From Glaciihabitans sp. (GTDB lineage Bacteria; Actinomycetota; Actinomycetes; Actinomycetales; Microbacteriaceae): a DNA stretch of 64,000 nucleotides. The stretch covers positions 26,149 to 90,148 of the forward strand of contig JAODMF010000007.1 in the NCBI GenBank assembly GCA_025464095.1, in the 5' to 3' direction. The notes under the pieces were generated by a model. That model searched no databases and had not been told where the DNA came from. It saw only the letters and a list, made by a program, of their open reading frames with translations. Both the position numbers and the translations under genes were made by a program. The first letter of the stretch is position 1. Each line of letters begins with the position of its first letter. Positions 48,979 to 59,518 of this stretch are shown one piece after another.

Positions 48979-50357
48979 CGCAGGTAGTCGACCAGGCTGC
49001 TGGCGAGACCCGTGTAGGTAGCGGGCGTGAGGACGCGCAGTCGCGCCTTCGCTTCCGCGCCGATATCAAGGCCGTCGATGAACGCGACCAGGTCCGACTG
49101 GCCGATGCGCTTGCCGCGGGTGAGTTCCTTCAGCATGGCGTACGGGTCGGCGATGGAACTGCGGCCGGCGGCCACCTCGGCGCGAATGACGGTCTGGATC
49201 GCCTCGCCGAGCACCTCCCAATTGGCGTCGAGATCGGCATCCAGCTTCGAGGTGTCGACGGCGACTTCGAGCAGGCCGCGCTTGATGTTGTCGAGTGCCA
49301 GCAGCGAGTGACCGAGGGCCACGCCGATATTGCGCTGGGTCGTGGAATCGGTGAGGTCCCGCTGGAGGCGCGAGGTGACGAGCGTCGCGCCGAGGGAGTC
49401 GAGCAGCGCGCTCGAGAGTTCGAGGTTGGCCTCGGCATTCTCGAAGCGGATCGGGTTGATCTTGTGCGGCATCGTCGATGACCCGGTCGCACCCGCCTGC
49501 GGAATCTGGCTGAAGTAGCCCATCGACACGTAGGTCCAGACATCCGTGCAGAAATTGTGCAGGATGCGGTTGCCATGGCTGATGCGGGCGTAGAGCTCCG
49601 CCTGCCAGTCGTGCGATTCGATCTGGGTGGTCAGTGGGTTCCAGTCGAGCCCGAGTCCGGTGACGAATTCACGCGAGATCGCCGGCCAGTCCAGGGTCGG
49701 GTCGGCGGCGACGTGCGCGGCGAAGGTGCCGGTCGCCCCACTGAACTTGCCGAGGAACTCGGTCGATTCCACCTGCGCGGCGATGCGTTCGAGGCGGTGC
49801 ACGAACACGGCGAACTCTTTTCCGACGGTCGTCGGGGTCGCGGGCTGGCCGTGCGTGTGGGCCAGCATCGCGTCATCCCGGTGGGCAACCGCTCGCTCGC
49901 GCAGCGCGGCGATCACGGTGCGGAACTTCGGCAACCAGAGCTCGCGAACGGCCGCGCCGATCGTCAGCGCGTAGGAGAGATTGTTGATGTCTTCGCTGGT
50001 GCAGGCGAAGTGGGTGAGCTCGGCGACGGGGGTCAGTCCGAGTTCGGCGAGCCTGCCGCGCACCAGGTACTCGACCGCCTTCACGTCGTGGCGCGTGGTG
50101 GCCTCGAGGCGGGCGAGCTCGTCGATTTCCGGTTGCCCGAAGTCGCTGGCCAGTTCGCGCAGGCGGCGCGCCTCTTCGGCCGTGAGCCGGTGGGATCCGA
50201 ACAGCTCGTGGTCGGTGAGGTACAGCAGCCACTCCACCTCGACGTGAACCCGGGCACGGTTCAGCCCCGCCTCCGACAGGTGCTCGCCCACGCCGGCAAC
50301 GGCGGAACTGTAGCGGCCGTCGAGCGGGCTGATCGGCTGGTGGGGCAGTGGACTCAT
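48975..50357 (-). CDS. purB: Adenylosuccinate lyase
   Basis: PISPLDGRYSSAVAGVGEHLSEAGLNRARVHVEVEWLLYL; GATGSSTMPHKINPIRFENAEANL. Confidence 0.96.
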   Translation of the reverse strand: MSPLPHQPISPLDGRYSSAVAGVGEHLSEAGLNRARVHVEVEWLLYLTDHELFGSHRLTAEEARRLRELASDFGQPEIDELARLEATTRHDVKAVEYLVRGRLAELGLTPVAELTHFACTSEDINNLSYALTIGAAVRELWLPKFRTVIAALRERAVAHRDDAMLAHTHGQPATPTTVGKEFAVFVHRLERIAAQVESTEFLGKFSGATGTFAAHVAADPTLDWPAISREFVTGLGLDWNPLTTQIESHDWQAELYARISHGNRILHNFCTDVWTYVSMGYFSQIPQAGATGSSTMPHKINPIRFENAEANLELSSALLDSLGATLVTSRLQRDLTDSTTQRNIGVALGHSLLALDNIKRGLLEVAVDTSKLDADLDANWEVLGEAIQTVIRAEVAAGRSSIADPYAMLKELTRGKRIGQSDLVAFIDGLDIGAEAKARLRVLTPATYTGLASSLVDYLR

Positions 50358-50878
50358 GAGGCTCCCTGTCGGATGCCAGGGGTGACCTGGCGGAAGAGTG
50401 CGATGCAGGACTTTTCAATCGTCCCGAGCACGGATTCGAACATAGCGGCGTCGGAGTAGTAGGGGTCGGGAACGTCGAGCTGTCCCGTGTTATCACTGTC
50501 GAAGCTCATCAACAGTTGCACCTTCGAGCGGTCTTCGTCGTTGGTCGCCCAGGCGCGCAGGATGCGCTCCTGGCTGCGATCGAACACGACAACGAGGTCG
50601 AGGTGCTCGAACCAGTCGGGATCGAACTGCTTGGCGCGGTGGGTCGTGCCGTCGAGGTGGTGGGTGGCGAGCGAGGCGACGGTGCGCGCATCCGACGGTT
50701 CACCCACGTGCCAGTCGCCGGTGCCGGCCGAGGTCACCGCGATGAGCGTCGAGAGGCCGGCTTTCCTCACCAGGCTCTTGAACACGGCTTCCGCCATCGG
50801 GGAGCGGCAGATGTTGCCCGTGCACACGAAGCAGATTCGGAAGAGGGCCGACTCGTCGAAACTACGGTCGAAGCTCAT
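50354..50878 (-). CDS. Low-molecular-weight protein-tyrosine phosphatase
   Basis: RICFVCTGNICRSPMAEAVFKSLV (CxxxxxCR[ST]) and DVPDPYYSD. Confidence 0.95.
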   Translation of the reverse strand: MSFDRSFDESALFRICFVCTGNICRSPMAEAVFKSLVRKAGLSTLIAVTSAGTGDWHVGEPSDARTVASLATHHLDGTTHRAKQFDPDWFEHLDLVVVFDRSQERILRAWATNDEDRSKVQLLMSFDSDNTGQLDVPDPYYSDAAMFESVLGTIEKSCIALFRQVTPGIRQGAS

Positions 50879-50990
50879 GTTCCTAGTCTCCCGCAGATTC
50901 TGCTCCTCCACACGACTGCCTTGGGCGCTGGCTACACGGGTGACGAGGGCGGCGATGAATCCCGGATGCCCGCCCGGCATCCTGTTGCCA

Positions 50991-51272
50991 ATGAACCCGT
51001 CCGACGCGCTGCAGGCTCGCACTCGCGCGGAACTGCTCGCCCTGCTCGAGGTGCAACACCACCAGCTGCGACAACTCGTGGACGAACTGGGGGCGGAGGT
51101 AGCGGGGCTCGCACCCGGGCTGGGCCAGACGGACTGGCAGGGACCGGCCCGATGGGCGTACGACCGGGCGCTCGACGTTGCGCGGGAGACGCTCACCCTG
51201 TCCATCGCCGCCCTCGGTAATGCCAGGGATGCGACATCCGTCGCTCTGGGAACCGTTGCCGCCGATGGCTAA
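50991..51272 (+). CDS. Small helical WXG100-like protein
   Basis: HHQLRQLVDELGAEVAGLAPGLGQTDWQGPARWAYDRALDVARETLTLSIAALGNARDAT; central WxGPA motif. Alternative start 50958. Confidence 0.55.
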   Translation: MNPSDALQARTRAELLALLEVQHHQLRQLVDELGAEVAGLAPGLGQTDWQGPARWAYDRALDVARETLTLSIAALGNARDATSVALGTVAADG

Positions 51273-52689
51273 TGATGACCTGACGATCTCGGGTGGCGGC
51301 AGCGTGGTGGTGGCGTCCGATGCAATGCGGGCCCAGGTCGAACGGCTCCAGCGCCTCGGGGGCAGGCTGGCTTCCGCGCGCGCGAGCGTTGCGGGTCTGA
51401 CCGCCGCGCTTCCTCCCGGCCTGCTGCGCGCCTGGGATGCGCCGATCAGCGCGCTCGCCGCAAACCGGGAGCTCGAGCGCGCCGGTGTGCTGCTGGGCGC
51501 CGCGAATGCTTCGGCGACCGCTCTCGCCACCGAAGTTCGTGCGGCACTCGAGGCCTACGGGCTTGCCGACCGCGTGGTCGGCCAACTGGCGCAAGACCTC
51601 ACGACCACGGTCGCCTGGGGGGTGGGATTTCTCGCTCCGGTGCTCCTTCCGGCAGCGATGCTCTTTCTCGGCGTTGTCGCGTACGAGGCGGTGGCCGAAG
51701 CGAAGCTCACCAACCGGAGTCTCGGCCAGTGGGCGAACGAGCACAACGCGCTCCTGTGTACCCCGGGCTTCGTGGCGCTGGCGCGGCAGGTGGTGATGGG
51801 GCTCGGTCCTGCGGGTGCGGGTCTCGCCCGGCTGCCCCCTGGCGTCGCGGAGAACCTCAGTCAGGGTGCGGAGCCGTTCGGCATGGCGGCGGCGGCCGGG
51901 GTGGTCCTGGCGATACTGCGCCCGCTCGGCCTGGGAAACGAGACTCCCGTCTCGGTCAAACAAACGACGAAGCGCAAAGGGGTGCCAGGGCCGGTGACGT
52001 TTGCCGACCGGGCGTCGCGCATCCTTCATCCGGAGGATTCGGACTGGGGCGAGCAGGTGCGCATAGACAAGTACACGCGCGCCGACGGAAGTGTTCGATT
52101 CGACGTCTACGTGTCAGGAACCATCGACTTCGGCATGAAGACGGACGAGCCGTTCGACATGACCAGCAACATCGGCGGCGAGGGCCGATTGCCGGCGGGC
52201 GCATACCGTGCGGTTCGGGAGGCGATGCAGCAGGCGGGCGTGACGGCGCAGACGCCCATCACGTTAAATGGGTACTCGCAGGGCGGGCTGATCGCGTCGA
52301 TGGTGGCGGCATCCGGGAACTACAACGTCGCCGGTCTCGTGACCTTCGGCTCACCTTCGGGGCAGGTGCCGGTTCCGCCGAGCGTTCCCGTGCTGACGGT
52401 GCGTCACTCCGACGACCTCGTGCCGGCACTCGGTGGATTCGACACCAACCGGCAGGCGCTCGTCGTCGAGCGACAGGTCTACGCGCACGACCCGGTCCCG
52501 ACGGACATCGCGGTGCCGGCACACCAGTTCTTCAACTACGAATACACGGCGGCCCTCATCGACGCGGCGGGCAGCGACGAGCTGCGGGCAGCCGTAAAGC
52601 GGCTGGGCGAGTTCGGGGCGGGGGCGGTGTCCGTCGAGACGACGACCTACACCGCCTCGCGGATCGTGACTACTTCCGGCGGCCGCTGA
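51265..52689 (+). CDS. Alpha/beta-hydrolase-like protein with helical N-terminal region
   Basis: Helical region MRAQVERLQRLGGRLASARASVAGL then nucleophile elbow LNGYSQGGLIASMVAAS, GLVTFGSPSGQ, VRHSDDLVPALGG; overlaps preceding gene by 8 nt. Confidence 0.7.
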   Translation: MANDDLTISGGGSVVVASDAMRAQVERLQRLGGRLASARASVAGLTAALPPGLLRAWDAPISALAANRELERAGVLLGAANASATALATEVRAALEAYGLADRVVGQLAQDLTTTVAWGVGFLAPVLLPAAMLFLGVVAYEAVAEAKLTNRSLGQWANEHNALLCTPGFVALARQVVMGLGPAGAGLARLPPGVAENLSQGAEPFGMAAAAGVVLAILRPLGLGNETPVSVKQTTKRKGVPGPVTFADRASRILHPEDSDWGEQVRIDKYTRADGSVRFDVYVSGTIDFGMKTDEPFDMTSNIGGEGRLPAGAYRAVREAMQQAGVTAQTPITLNGYSQGGLIASMVAASGNYNVAGLVTFGSPSGQVPVPPSVPVLTVRHSDDLVPALGGFDTNRQALVVERQVYAHDPVPTDIAVPAHQFFNYEYTAALIDAAGSDELRAAVKRLGEFGAGAVSVETTTYTASRIVTTSGGR

Positions 52690-53071
52690 GTGGCCGAAGG
52701 ATGATGCCGAGCAGCCAGGCGATGAGCGCGAGCACAAGTGCACCAAGTACTCCCCACCAGAATCCGTCGACGTGCAGGCCGAAGCCAACGAGGTCGGAGA
52801 GCCAGGCGACGAGGAGCAACAGCAGCCCGTTCACGATGAGCGAGATGAGGCCGAGGGTCAGGATGTAGAGCGGGAACGCGACAACGCGGATCAGGTTGCC
52901 GATCACGCCGTTCACGATGCCGAAGACCAGCGCCACCAGGAGGTAGGTGATGACGGCCTCGAGCGTGCCGCCCGGTGAGTACGGCTCCACCGTGAGGTGC
53001 GGGGCGAGCAACAGAACGGTCAGCCAGAGGGCGACGGCGTTGATGACGAGGCGAACCAGGAATCTGCGCAT
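52670..53071 (-). CDS. Phage-holin-family-4-like (PF04020-type) membrane protein
   Basis: [85 protein letters not shown]. Confidence 0.88.
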   Translation of the reverse strand: MRRFLVRLVINAVALWLTVLLLAPHLTVEPYSPGGTLEAVITYLLVALVFGIVNGVIGNLIRVVAFPLYILTLGLISLIVNGLLLLLVAWLSDLVGFGLHVDGFWWGVLGALVLALIAWLLGIILRPLSGRRK

Positions 53072-53120
53072 GCGACCACTATGCACTGGCCGTTCCCCGG
53101 CCGCAATTAGGCTTGCTTGC

Positions 53121-54194
53121 GTGACCGAGCCCCGTGTACGACTGCGCCCCGAAATCGAAGCGATGGTGCCGTACCGCCAGGGCAGGGCGGCAGCGCCGGA
53201 TGCATACAAGCTTTCGTCGAACGAGAACCCGTTCGAGCCGCTCCCCGCTGTCATCGAAGCCATCGCCCTCGCCTCTGTCAACCGCTACCCCGACGCGTCG
53301 GCCCTCGCGCTGCGCGAGCGCCTGGCCAGCCGCCACGGAGTGAGCGTCGAGCAGCTGCAGGTGGGCTCCGGTTCGGTTGCGGTGCTTGCCCAGCTGATCA
53401 CCGCCGCGGCGAGTGTCGGCGACGAGGTTGTTTACAGTTGGCGCAGTTTCGAGGCATACCCGGGCCTCGTGGCGGTCGCCGGCGCGACGAGCGTGCAGGT
53501 TGCCAACACCGCCGATCACCGGCATGACTTGCCCGCAATGGCCGCGGCTATCACCGACCGCACCCGCATGGTGGTCGTCTGCAGCCCGAATAACCCGACC
53601 GGCTCGATCGTCACCCGGTCGGAGTTCGAAGCATTCATGGCACTCGTGCCGTCGTCGGTTCTCGTCGTGCTCGACGAGGCGTACGTCGAATTCGTGACGG
53701 ACCCGGATGCCGTGCGCGGCATCCCGCTCCTGGGCACCTATCCCAACCTTGTGGTTCTTCGCACGTTCTCGAAGGCCTACGGGCTGGCCGGACTGCGGGT
53801 GGGATACGCGGTCGGGCCCGAGTATGTGATGGACGCGGCCCGGTCGGCCGCCATCCCGCTCTCCGTCATCGAGCAGGCGCAGCGAGCCGCGATCGTGAGC
53901 CTCGACCACGAGGATGAGCTGCTGGAGCGGGTGGCGCGCATCTCCGCCCTGCGCGACCACGTCTGGCAGGCATTGATCGACCAGGGCTGGGCGGTTCCGC
54001 GCCCGCACGGCAACTTCGTGTGGCTGGCGACCGGCGAGCAAACGGAGTGGGCGGCAGGCGTTTTCGGTGACTACGGCATCGTCGTGAGGGCCCTGGGTGA
54101 CGGCCTTCGAGTCTCGATCGGGGAATCCGGTTCTGTAGACAAACTCCTACAGGCTTCCGCGGAGGTTGTTCGCAACCTCCGAACGGCGCCCTGA
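53121..54194 (+). CDS. Histidinol-phosphate aminotransferase family protein
   Basis: [65 protein letters not shown] start. Confidence 0.92.
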   Translation: MTEPRVRLRPEIEAMVPYRQGRAAAPDAYKLSSNENPFEPLPAVIEAIALASVNRYPDASALALRERLASRHGVSVEQLQVGSGSVAVLAQLITAAASVGDEVVYSWRSFEAYPGLVAVAGATSVQVANTADHRHDLPAMAAAITDRTRMVVVCSPNNPTGSIVTRSEFEAFMALVPSSVLVVLDEAYVEFVTDPDAVRGIPLLGTYPNLVVLRTFSKAYGLAGLRVGYAVGPEYVMDAARSAAIPLSVIEQAQRAAIVSLDHEDELLERVARISALRDHVWQALIDQGWAVPRPHGNFVWLATGEQTEWAAGVFGDYGIVVRALGDGLRVSIGESGSVDKLLQASAEVVRNLRTAP

Positions 54195-54217
54195 CGCGCC
54201 ACGTTAGATTAGAGACC

Positions 54218-55339
54218 ATGTCTTACACCGAGGCGACGTTGCAGCTGCTTTCTCCGGCGGGCTCCCTCGTCGAAAGTGACGCCACCGCCGAGTACCTTCC
54301 TTACGTCGAGAAGCTCAGCGACGACCAGTTGCGCGAGTTCCACCGCACGATGGTGATCACCCGCGCCTTCGACCTTGAGGCGACGAACCTGCAGCGGCAG
54401 GGCCAGATGGGACTGTGGGTGCCGAGCCTCGGCCAGGAGGCGGCGCAGGTCGGCTCCGGTTTCGCGGCGCGCGACCAGGACCACATCTTCCCGTCGTATC
54501 GCGAGCACGCGGTAGGAATCATCCGTGGGCTTGATGCGCTGGACATCATCCGGATGCTCCGCGGCCTCACCCACGGCGGATGGGACAGCGACAAGGTCAA
54601 GAACTTCCACATCTATACGCTGGTTCTCGGATCGCAAACCCTGCACGCCACCGGATACGCGATGGGCCTCACCCTCGACGGGGTCACCGCAACCGGCGAT
54701 CCCGAGACCGACCAGGCGGTCGTCGTCTACTTCGGCGATGGCGCGACCAGCCAGGGCGACGTCAGCGAAGCCCTAATCTTCGCCGCCAGCTACCAGACGC
54801 CCACGCTGTTCTTTCTGCAGAACAACCAGTGGGCGATTTCGGTGCCGGTGGAGCGCCAGTCCCGCACCCCGCTCTACCTCCGGCCGGCCGGGTTCGGCAT
54901 TCCGGGCATCCAGATCGATGGCAACGACGTGCTGATCAGCTACGCCTCGAGCCGCAAGTACCTCGAGGAAGCACGCAGCGGCGGCGGGCCCCGATTCATC
55001 GAAGCGCTCACCTACCGGATGGGCGCGCACACCTCCAGCGACGACCCGACCAAGTACCGCAAGGATGCGGAGACCGCGCACTGGGCCGAGCTCGACCCGA
55101 TCTCGCGGTTCGAGACCTACCTGCGTGGCAGGGGCGAGAGTGATGCGTTCTTCCGCGACCTGGCCGTGGAAGCGGCGGATTACGCGTCCGACATCCGCAC
55201 TCGCACCCTGGCGCTCGAGAACCCGACGGCGGAACTGATCTTCGACAACGTGTATTCGGAACCGCATGCCTTGGTGGCGGAACAGAAGGCCTGGCTCGAG
55301 AACTACGAGTCATCGTTCGACCAGGGTGGAGCGGCGTGA
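54218..55339 (+). CDS. Pyruvate / branched-chain 2-oxo acid dehydrogenase E1 alpha
   Basis: TPP motif YFGDGATSQGDVSEALIFAASYQTPTLFFLQNNQWAIS. Confidence 0.93.
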   Translation: MSYTEATLQLLSPAGSLVESDATAEYLPYVEKLSDDQLREFHRTMVITRAFDLEATNLQRQGQMGLWVPSLGQEAAQVGSGFAARDQDHIFPSYREHAVGIIRGLDALDIIRMLRGLTHGGWDSDKVKNFHIYTLVLGSQTLHATGYAMGLTLDGVTATGDPETDQAVVVYFGDGATSQGDVSEALIFAASYQTPTLFFLQNNQWAISVPVERQSRTPLYLRPAGFGIPGIQIDGNDVLISYASSRKYLEEARSGGGPRFIEALTYRMGAHTSSDDPTKYRKDAETAHWAELDPISRFETYLRGRGESDAFFRDLAVEAADYASDIRTRTLALENPTAELIFDNVYSEPHALVAEQKAWLENYESSFDQGGAA

Positions 55340-56319
55340 GCGGCGTGCAGACGATGGCCATGGCGAAAGCCCTCAACGCGGGGTTGCGCCAGGCGATGCT
55401 CGACGACCCCAAGGTGCTGCTCATGGGCGAGGACATCGGCCCGCTCGGCGGTGTTTTTCGCGTGACCGAGGGACTGCTGGCGGAATTCGGCGATAAGCGC
55501 GTAATGGATACTCCGCTCGCGGAGTCGGGAATCGTCGGCACCGCAATCGGCCTCGCCATGCGTGGCTACCGTCCGGTGTGCGAGATCCAGTTCGATGGCT
55601 TCGTCTACCCGGCATTCGACCAGATCACCTCCCAGTTGGCGAAGATGACGAACCGGCACGAGGGCAAGCTCCAGATGCCGGTCGTGATTCGCATCCCCTA
55701 CGGCGGACACATCGGCGCGGTGGAGCACCACCAGGAGAGCCCGGAGGCGTACTTCGCCCACACGGCGGGCCTGCGGTTGGTGAGCCCGTCCAGCCCGAAC
55801 GATGCCTACTGGATGATCCAGGAGGCGATCGCGAGCAACGACCCGGTCGTGTTCTTCGAACCGAAGAGCCGTTACTGGCCGAAGGGCGAAGTCGACACAT
55901 CGGCGAGCCCGCAGGCCCTGCACTCCTCCCGCGTGGTGCGTGAGGGCACCGAGGTGACCCTCGTCGGCCACGGCGCCATGCTCGCGGTGCTGCTGCAGGC
56001 GGCAGAGGTCGCGGCCGAAGAGGGGACGAGCATCGAGGTCGTCGACCTGCGTTCGCTCTCGCCGGTCGATTACGAACCGATCCTCGCTTCCGTCCGCAAG
56101 ACCGGTCGCCTCGTCGTCGCGCAGGAAGCCCCCGGCTTCGTGAGCCTCGGCTCCGAGATCGCGGCAACCGTCACGGAGCGCGCGTTCTACTCGCTGGAGG
56201 CGCCGGTCATCCGGGTTGCCGGGTTTGACACCCCGTTTCCGCCCGCAAAGCTCGAAGCTGTTTACCTCCCCGACGCCGACCGCGTGCTCGAAGCGGTCGA
56301 TCGCGCCCTGGCGTACTAG
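55336..56319 (+). CDS. Pyruvate / branched-chain 2-oxo acid dehydrogenase E1 beta
   Basis: [44 protein letters not shown] start, 4-nt overlap. Confidence 0.94.
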   Translation: MSGVQTMAMAKALNAGLRQAMLDDPKVLLMGEDIGPLGGVFRVTEGLLAEFGDKRVMDTPLAESGIVGTAIGLAMRGYRPVCEIQFDGFVYPAFDQITSQLAKMTNRHEGKLQMPVVIRIPYGGHIGAVEHHQESPEAYFAHTAGLRLVSPSSPNDAYWMIQEAIASNDPVVFFEPKSRYWPKGEVDTSASPQALHSSRVVREGTEVTLVGHGAMLAVLLQAAEVAAEEGTSIEVVDLRSLSPVDYEPILASVRKTGRLVVAQEAPGFVSLGSEIAATVTERAFYSLEAPVIRVAGFDTPFPPAKLEAVYLPDADRVLEAVDRALAY

Positions 56320-56333
56320 GCGAAGGAACCCCC

Positions 56334-57701
56334 ATGGCCAACTCAGAATTCATCCTCCCGGACGTCGGCGAAGGCCTCACCGAGGCGGAGATCGTGTCGT
56401 GGAAGGTCAAGCCGGGCGACACTGTCGTCATCAACCAGGTGCTTGTCGAGATCGAGACGGCGAAGTCGCTCGTCGAACTGCCTTCGCCCTTCGCGGGAAC
56501 CGTCGCCGAGTTGCTCGTTGACGAGGGGCAGACGGTGGATGTCGGTACGCCGATCATCACCGTGGCTGCCACCTCGAGCGCGCCCGCGCCGGTCATCCCG
56601 GAGGCGAGCCTCGACGAGGCCAACGCGATAGCGGAGACCGCGCGCACGATTTCGAGCGAGAGCGCGGGCTCGGCCGCGGCGGCGGCACTGCCGGAGGAGA
56701 AGTCCGCACCGAACCTCGTCGGCTACGGCGCGAAGGGGCACGGCGGGTCCCGGCGCCGTCGCGGCGAACCTGCTCCGGTCACGCCGACGGGCGACGTGCA
56801 CGCGGTTGCCCGGCCCGCGTCGGTTCCAGCGGCAGCGGCATCCGCCGTCATCGCACGCCCGCCGGTGCGCAAGCTCGCCAAAGACCTGGGCGTCGACCTC
56901 GCCGAAGTCGTGCCGACGGGCCTCGCCGGTGAGATCACCCGTGACGACGTCGTGCGGCAGGCCAAGCAGGCGAGCGTCTTCCGCAACATCGAGACGCCGG
57001 CCTGGGCGGATGAGCGTGAAGAGAAGATTCCGGTCAAGGGCGTGCGCAAGGCCATCGCAACAGCGATGGTGTCGAGTGCCTTCACCGCGCCGCACGTCAG
57101 TGTCTTCGTCGATATCGATGCCACGCGCACCATGGAATTCGTCAAGCGCCTCAAGAACTCGCCCGATTTCGCCGGAGTGCGGGTCTCGCCCCTGCTCATC
57201 GTGGCAAAGGCACTGATCTGGGCCGTGCGTCGCAACCCCACGGTGAACTCGTCGTGGACCGACCAGGAAATCACGGTGCACCACTACGTGAACCTCGGCA
57301 TCGCGGCCGCAACGCCGCGGGGGCTCCTGGTGCCGAACGTCAAGGACGCGCAGCAGCTGTCACTGCTCGAGCTTGCGAAGGCGCTCGAGCAGCTGACCCT
57401 GACGGCGCGCGACGGAAAGACGCAGCCGGCCGAGATGGCGGGGGGAACGATCACCATCACGAACGTCGGATCGTTTGGCATGGATACCGGTACGCCGATC
57501 TTGAACCCGGGCGAAGCGGCGATCCTCGCGATGGGCACAATCAAGCAGAAGCCGTGGATCGTGGACGGCGAGGTGCGGCCGCGCTTCGTCACGACCGTCG
57601 CGGGCAGCTTCGACCACCGCATCGTGGATGGTGACGTGGCCAGCCGCTTCATTGCGGATGTCGCGAGCATCATCGAGGAGCCGGCGCTGCTTCTCGACTG
57701 A
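56334..57701 (+). CDS. Dihydrolipoamide acyltransferase E2
   Basis: Lipoyl motif [19 protein letters not shown]3-binding [19 protein letters not shown]; catalytic [11 protein letters not shown]. Confidence 0.95.
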   Translation: MANSEFILPDVGEGLTEAEIVSWKVKPGDTVVINQVLVEIETAKSLVELPSPFAGTVAELLVDEGQTVDVGTPIITVAATSSAPAPVIPEASLDEANAIAETARTISSESAGSAAAAALPEEKSAPNLVGYGAKGHGGSRRRRGEPAPVTPTGDVHAVARPASVPAAAASAVIARPPVRKLAKDLGVDLAEVVPTGLAGEITRDDVVRQAKQASVFRNIETPAWADEREEKIPVKGVRKAIATAMVSSAFTAPHVSVFVDIDATRTMEFVKRLKNSPDFAGVRVSPLLIVAKALIWAVRRNPTVNSSWTDQEITVHHYVNLGIAAATPRGLLVPNVKDAQQLSLLELAKALEQLTLTARDGKTQPAEMAGGTITITNVGSFGMDTGTPILNPGEAAILAMGTIKQKPWIVDGEVRPRFVTTVAGSFDHRIVDGDVASRFIADVASIIEEPALLLD

Positions 57702-57803
57702 TCGGCGAGCGACGCGGCATCCGGTTCGATTCCGAGCGGCATAGGGTATCGTTCTTGATAACGAAACTCATTACGGTTCTCACGAACCTTAGAAAGCTCC
57801 CTC

Positions 57804-58706
57804 ATGCTCCTGCGCCCACTCGCCGTCATCGCTCTCGGCGGCATCCTTCTCGCCGGACTCACCGCCTGCTCGTCTGCCACCGCGGCATCCGACGGCGTGG
57901 TCACGGTCGTTGCCTCGACCGACGTGTATGGCGATATCGCCAGCCAGATCGGCGGATCCTACGTGAAGGTCACCTCGATCATCAACGACCCCTCGCAGGA
58001 TCCGCACTCCTACGAGGGTGACGCTCGCGTCCAGCTCGCGCTCTCCCAGGCCGACGTCGTGATCAAGAACGGCGGAGGGTACGACGACTTCGTCGGAACG
58101 CTGCTGGCCGGTGCCAACAACCCGACCGCGGCGGTGGTGGATGTCGCGACGCTCTCCGGCCTCGACCAGCATCCGTCGTCGGGCACCTTCAATGAGCACC
58201 TGTGGTACGACTTCCCCACAATGAAGAAGCTCGTCTCGGCTCTCGCCGGCAAGCTCGCTGCGCTCGATCCCGGGCACGGTGTGGACTTCCGTGCGAACGC
58301 GAAGACGTTCACGGGCAAGCTCACTGCGCTCGAGGCGCGGGAAGCCGCAGTCAACGCTGCTTCCGGCGGCGACGGCGTCGCGATCACCGAGCCGGTTCCG
58401 CTCTACCTACTGAGCGCTGCGGGCCTCGTCAACCGCACGCCGCCGGAATTCAGCCAGGCTGTTGAGGAGGGGACGGATGTTCCCCCGGCCATCCTTCAGC
58501 AGACCCTCGCGCTATTTTCCAGCCACACCGTTCGCGCGCTCGTCTACAACGCGCAGACAAGCGGTCCGGAAACGGACGCGCTGCTCAAAGCGGCAACGGC
58601 CGCGAAGGTCGCCGTCGTGCCGGTGACCGAGACGCTACCGAAGGGCAAGGACTACCTGCAGTGGATGTCCGACAACCTGACAGCCATAGAGGCGGCAGTT
58701 TCGTGA
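57804..58706 (+). CDS. znuA: Zinc/manganese ABC transporter substrate-binding lipoprotein
   Basis: Lipobox LLAGLTACSS; VVASTDVYGDIASQIGG; DPHSYEGDARVQLALSQADVVIKNGGGYDDF; NEHLWYDFPTM. Confidence 0.88.
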   Translation: MLLRPLAVIALGGILLAGLTACSSATAASDGVVTVVASTDVYGDIASQIGGSYVKVTSIINDPSQDPHSYEGDARVQLALSQADVVIKNGGGYDDFVGTLLAGANNPTAAVVDVATLSGLDQHPSSGTFNEHLWYDFPTMKKLVSALAGKLAALDPGHGVDFRANAKTFTGKLTALEAREAAVNAASGGDGVAITEPVPLYLLSAAGLVNRTPPEFSQAVEEGTDVPPAILQQTLALFSSHTVRALVYNAQTSGPETDALLKAATAAKVAVVPVTETLPKGKDYLQWMSDNLTAIEAAVS

Positions 58707-59518
58707 GCCAGGCCGTGCTCTCGCTGCGCCAGGCGTCGCTCGGTTTCGGTGGGCGACGCCTGTGGCAGGACCTTGACCTGGATGTTGCGCCGGGCGAGTT
58801 CCTCGCGGTCATCGGTCCCAACGGAACCGGCAAGACGAGCCTGCTGAAGACGATCCTCGGGCAGCAAACGCTCACCTCGGGAACGGTTTCGCTGCTCGGG
58901 CACCCGGTCAACGGCGGCAACGGCGAAATCGGGTACATCCCCCAGCAGAAGCTGATCGACCAGGGCACACCGCTCCGCGCGCGGGACCTGGTGACCCTTG
59001 GGCTCTCCGGCAAACGCTGGGGCCTGCCCTTCAGTTCCCGCGAGGAGCGCGCCCGCGTCGACGAGACGCTCGCCCGGGTTGGCGCCAGCGACTTCGCCCG
59101 CTCACCCGTCTCGCACCTGTCCGGCGGGGAGCAGCAGCGGTTGAGGGTCGGCCAGGCCGTCGTCGGCAATCCCCGGCTGCTGCTCTGCGACGAACCGCTG
59201 CTCTCGCTCGACCTTGCGAACCAGAAGGCGGTGAGCGAGCTGATCAATCGGCAGCGCATCGAGTTCGGCGCGGCCGTTGTGTTCGTCACCCACGACGTGA
59301 ACCCGATCCTGGACATGGTCGACCGGGTGCTCTACCTCGCCGCCGGCCGCTTTCGGATCGGCACGCCCGACGAGGTGCTCCGCTCCGAGGTGCTCAGCGA
59401 GATGTACGGAACGCCGGTCGATGTGCTGCGCAGCCGTGGCCGCATCGTCGTTGTCGGGGCCCCTGACGAGGCGGCTCCCCACGACCATCACGCTCTCGGC
59501 CAGAGGGAGGCGAGCTGA
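58703..59518 (+). CDS. znuC: Zinc/manganese ABC transporter ATP-binding protein
   Basis: Walker A GPNGTGKTSLLKTI; SHLSGGEQQRLRVGQAVVGNPRLLLCDEPLLSLD. Confidence 0.93.
   Translation: MSQAVLSLRQASLGFGGRRLWQDLDLDVAPGEFLAVIGPNGTGKTSLLKTILGQQTLTSGTVSLLGHPVNGGNGEIGYIPQQKLIDQGTPLRARDLVTLGLSGKRWGLPFSSREERARVDETLARVGASDFARSPVSHLSGGEQQRLRVGQAVVGNPRLLLCDEPLLSLDLANQKAVSELINRQRIEFGAAVVFVTHDVNPILDMVDRVLYLAAGRFRIGTPDEVLRSEVLSEMYGTPVDVLRSRGRIVVVGAPDEAAPHDHHALGQREAS

Noticed and set aside
52670-53071. Phage holin as evidence for a prophage
   Set aside because: The PF04020-type family is common as a chromosomal membrane protein; no other phage genes nearby.
57749-57775. Canonical Zur box upstream of znuA
   Set aside because: TGATAACGAAACTCA keeps only the outer TGA/TCA; inner half-sites do not match, so not called as a Zur site.
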